A stretch of 64,000 bases of DNA from the NCBI RefSeq assembly GCF_047496725.1, contig NC_132970.1:14111501-14175500 (forward strand), given 5' to 3'. The stretch is from Anoplolepis gracilipes (Eukaryota > Arthropoda > Insecta > Hymenoptera > Formicidae). The first letter of the stretch is position 1. Each line of letters begins with the position of its first letter. Shown piece by piece: positions 61,525-64,000 of the stretch. The position numbers were made by a program, and so were the translations under genes. The notes beneath the pieces were generated by a model. The model was not told where the DNA came from, ran no database searches, and worked only from the letters and a program-made list of their open reading frames with translations.

Positions 61525-64000
61525 CTTAAAAATCGAATCTCAATATAGTATACTTGATATTCCGCAAGTGAACAAGGTGCGCTAGAACTGAATAAATTAT
61601 TTATCTTTGCCTTTTCTCGCAGAATAAAAGTGATAATAGTATTTTACAATATGCAACGATTTTATAACGATACCACTCAAGAGAAAGAACGATTGAGTTA
61701 CAGCCATTAAATAAGCGTCTAACTTATAATATTACATTCAGGGATTTGACGCTTAACCACTTTCGAAGCGTCGCGGTAGAACGAAAGTTCCGAACTTGTG
61801 GAGAGAAGTTTAACGTCCGCGTTGCAGAAGTGTAATATATTTAACGTTACTTAATGTAAGTCTCTATCCATGCGGCGTACGTTAAATCGCTCGAATTTGG
61901 TAAACTTGTGAGCGAGTTATCTTGCCATTTACTTCCGCCATCACCGGCATAGCCCGCATAGTCGGCGCGCGGAAAAGCGGACTGTACGACTGTGAGGAAT
62001 GTACGACTCGGTGTAGACACCCGCGGACTCGAAACAATACACGAAATAGTCCAGTGCTCCTTCCGAGGAGAGTGATTAACGCCGAGAGCTTTCCAACATT
62101 GCGCGCCCCGGATGAATAACTACCACTCGGCACGGAAGCCGCGCGAGAGATACCGCCAACCCACTCGGAATTTCCATCGAAAACTTTCAATCGGACTGGA
62201 TTATAATCTCAAGCCCTCGATCGACGTGTAATTGCGACGTTGGCGGAAATGTGGTTTTCGTGACTCGTCCGTCCTGCGGAATTCCCGTCGCGAAAATAGA
62301 AGAAACGGAGAATCAATTTCGCGCCGAAGCTCTCCGTAATTCTCTCGACACGTTCGATTATTATTCACACATCGGACTTTTGTTTTATCCCGATTGTTCG
62401 CCGTTATATCGAATATACAAACTGCACCGATTTCGAATAGATATGTAAGATAGATTAACGACCGAGCCGCGGCATTAAATGCGATATTAAATACTCGTGA
62501 TTAAATTTGTTATAAAAACGCAAACTCGGGAAAAATCCGCCGTCTTCTTTCACAGATGTGTCACTAGACTATCAAAATATTAACTAGCTATTCCGCAAAC
62601 ACGCGATTCTCCATTTCCAGCAATTTCCGGTAGTTCAATGCACCCTCGCGTTGGAAATCAAATATGACACTTGGATTATATCGAACAGATAACTCTCACC
62701 ATTTTAGAACGACATTTCTATCTCTTTACCTTCAAAAAATAGAATAATATAAAATTTCGATATATGTATACATGTAATAAAATATTGTTCAGACATTTAC
62801 ACTTTTACAAACCATAATGATAACAGAGCGAATGAATCACGGCAAACTTAAATTGTGCCACACAATATTTTTCCCAGGAACATCCATCAGCTATAAAGTC
62901 AAGCTTCTATTTTAATAGAAGCCGACTTTCGCGATGATTGATTATTAAACGGTGATACCGTGTATGTAGAAAATAGATGTCTGTGTGTACATTTTTATTT
63001 ATATATCTGCCAACTTTTATTACTCTACGAATATATAGACGTCGGGTATATTAGCTGTCTTGCGGTTTCTATAAACGCGACCTCGGCGTTCTCTATTATT
63101 TTCATTTTCCATTATATAGTGACTGACAGCAGTTTTGCAAAGATGGCACATAAGTCAACGAAAGTCACGAGCATAATACTATATATAATCCATATAAAAT
63201 ACGTAAAAATAACCCTGATCTAATCCGTATAATATTGCATAAATGTAATAATATTATCATGTGTAATTTATCCAATAAATTTTCATTGATTTTCCAATAT
63301 ATAGCATATCTATCTCTTAGTCGGTTCTGCGTGTGACAGTAATTTCTATGAACTCTATGTAACGATATGTACATAATGTACACTTCGTGACAGATAATAT
63401 TCGTTCCACAAGAAACGATTTAAATACTCCATGCTCTGTGTAATTATTTTAAAGTTTTAAGTGATCTTTTTTACGAGTTTTATTATTAACTAAGTTCAAT
63501 TCAGTTTCCGGCCGACGATAAAACAAAGCGATGTCTCCGTCGACTTCAATTCTCTCGGTGCGCAATAACGAGCTTGCAACACGGCTTCGGATTAATTCTC
63601 CATGAAAATGCTATCTATCGCAGACTGTCGAGATGCACGGTAAAGTACGCTTATATTGAAACAGAATAATATATCTTATAAATTTTGTGCCAGTCATATT
63701 ATTATTACTAAATAATGAAGAAGTTATACAAGCAAAATTATACCTAAAAGCTTTTTAATAACAAAAACTTGCATTTGATAATTTAAACATGTTGAACAAA
63801 ATATTTTAAATATCTTTTTTTAAATGTCAAAATTAATAATTCAATGAAAATAATATCTCTTATCAATTTTATGAGAGAAAAAAATACAATATAAAATACA
63901 ATATATTTTGCAGAGATATAAATATTTTTAAATTCTCAATAAATACCTTATACTTCTGCTTTCATAAAAAATGGGTACTATGCCAGGAATACTATTGTTT
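61525..64000. other. Probable VWA8 intron running off the window
   Basis: The exon ending at 61524 begins in phase 0 with acceptor TTTTTAAG|G, so an upstream exon must exist. I scanned for the RSRF-type segment that precedes it in VWA8 and for the first AAA-like module and found neither. A moderately GC-rich patch at about 61740-62460 gives open frames on both strands without recognisable content. The rest is AT-rich. Confidence 0.5.

Noticed and set aside
61882..62190. Minus-strand frame as a possible VWA8 N-terminal exon
   Set aside because: Its sequence does not resemble the first AAA-like module or a clear mitochondrial presequence, and no phase-0 donor leads to 61524.
1..64000. CRISPR array, bacterial operons, prophage
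   Set aside because: The DNA is clearly eukaryotic with introns; no spaced direct repeats of CRISPR type were seen.

Overview
The window looks like nuclear DNA of an insect, most probably a hymenopteran such as an ant. The coding parts are split by many GT-AG introns, long AT-rich non-coding stretches carry (CT)n, (GA)n and (TA)n microsatellites, and three chymotrypsin-family genes have insect-type features. The order is inferred from protein resemblance and base composition, not from a search.

Layout: 1-6.4 kb shows no convincing gene. 6400-7476 (+) is a two-exon gene for a SIAH-type RING protein with five tandem SIAH-like zinc fingers and no C-terminal SINA/TRAF-like domain. 7.5-26.3 kb is gene-poor and holds a 164-bp tandem duplication and several microsatellites. 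26.3-45.5 kb (+) holds three seven-exon secreted serine protease genes in tandem (26306-28765, 33293-37692, 43439-45450). They share intron positions and almost identical exon lengths, so they arose by tandem duplication. Introns of the middle copy have been invaded by foldback or MITE-like elements and contain a 56-bp near-perfect hairpin. 45.5-50.2 kb has no gene. 50233-53964 (-) is a gene I do not recognise. Its two GC-rich exons, joined across a 2.8-kb intron, encode a basic protein with seven Cys-x-Cys-x(3-6)-Cys-x(1-2)-His motifs. 54700-61524 (-) carries the last 15 exons of VWA8, a large AAA+ and von Willebrand A domain protein. Its 5' exons are not in the window, and 61.5-64 kb is probably intron.

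The three proteases probably work together as secreted, zymogen-activated digestive or haemolymph enzymes. The other genes are unrelated housekeeping or unknown genes. The least explained item is the Cys/His-motif gene at 50.2-54 kb. Its reading frame is supported because the same motif recurs on both sides of a phase-matched splice junction.
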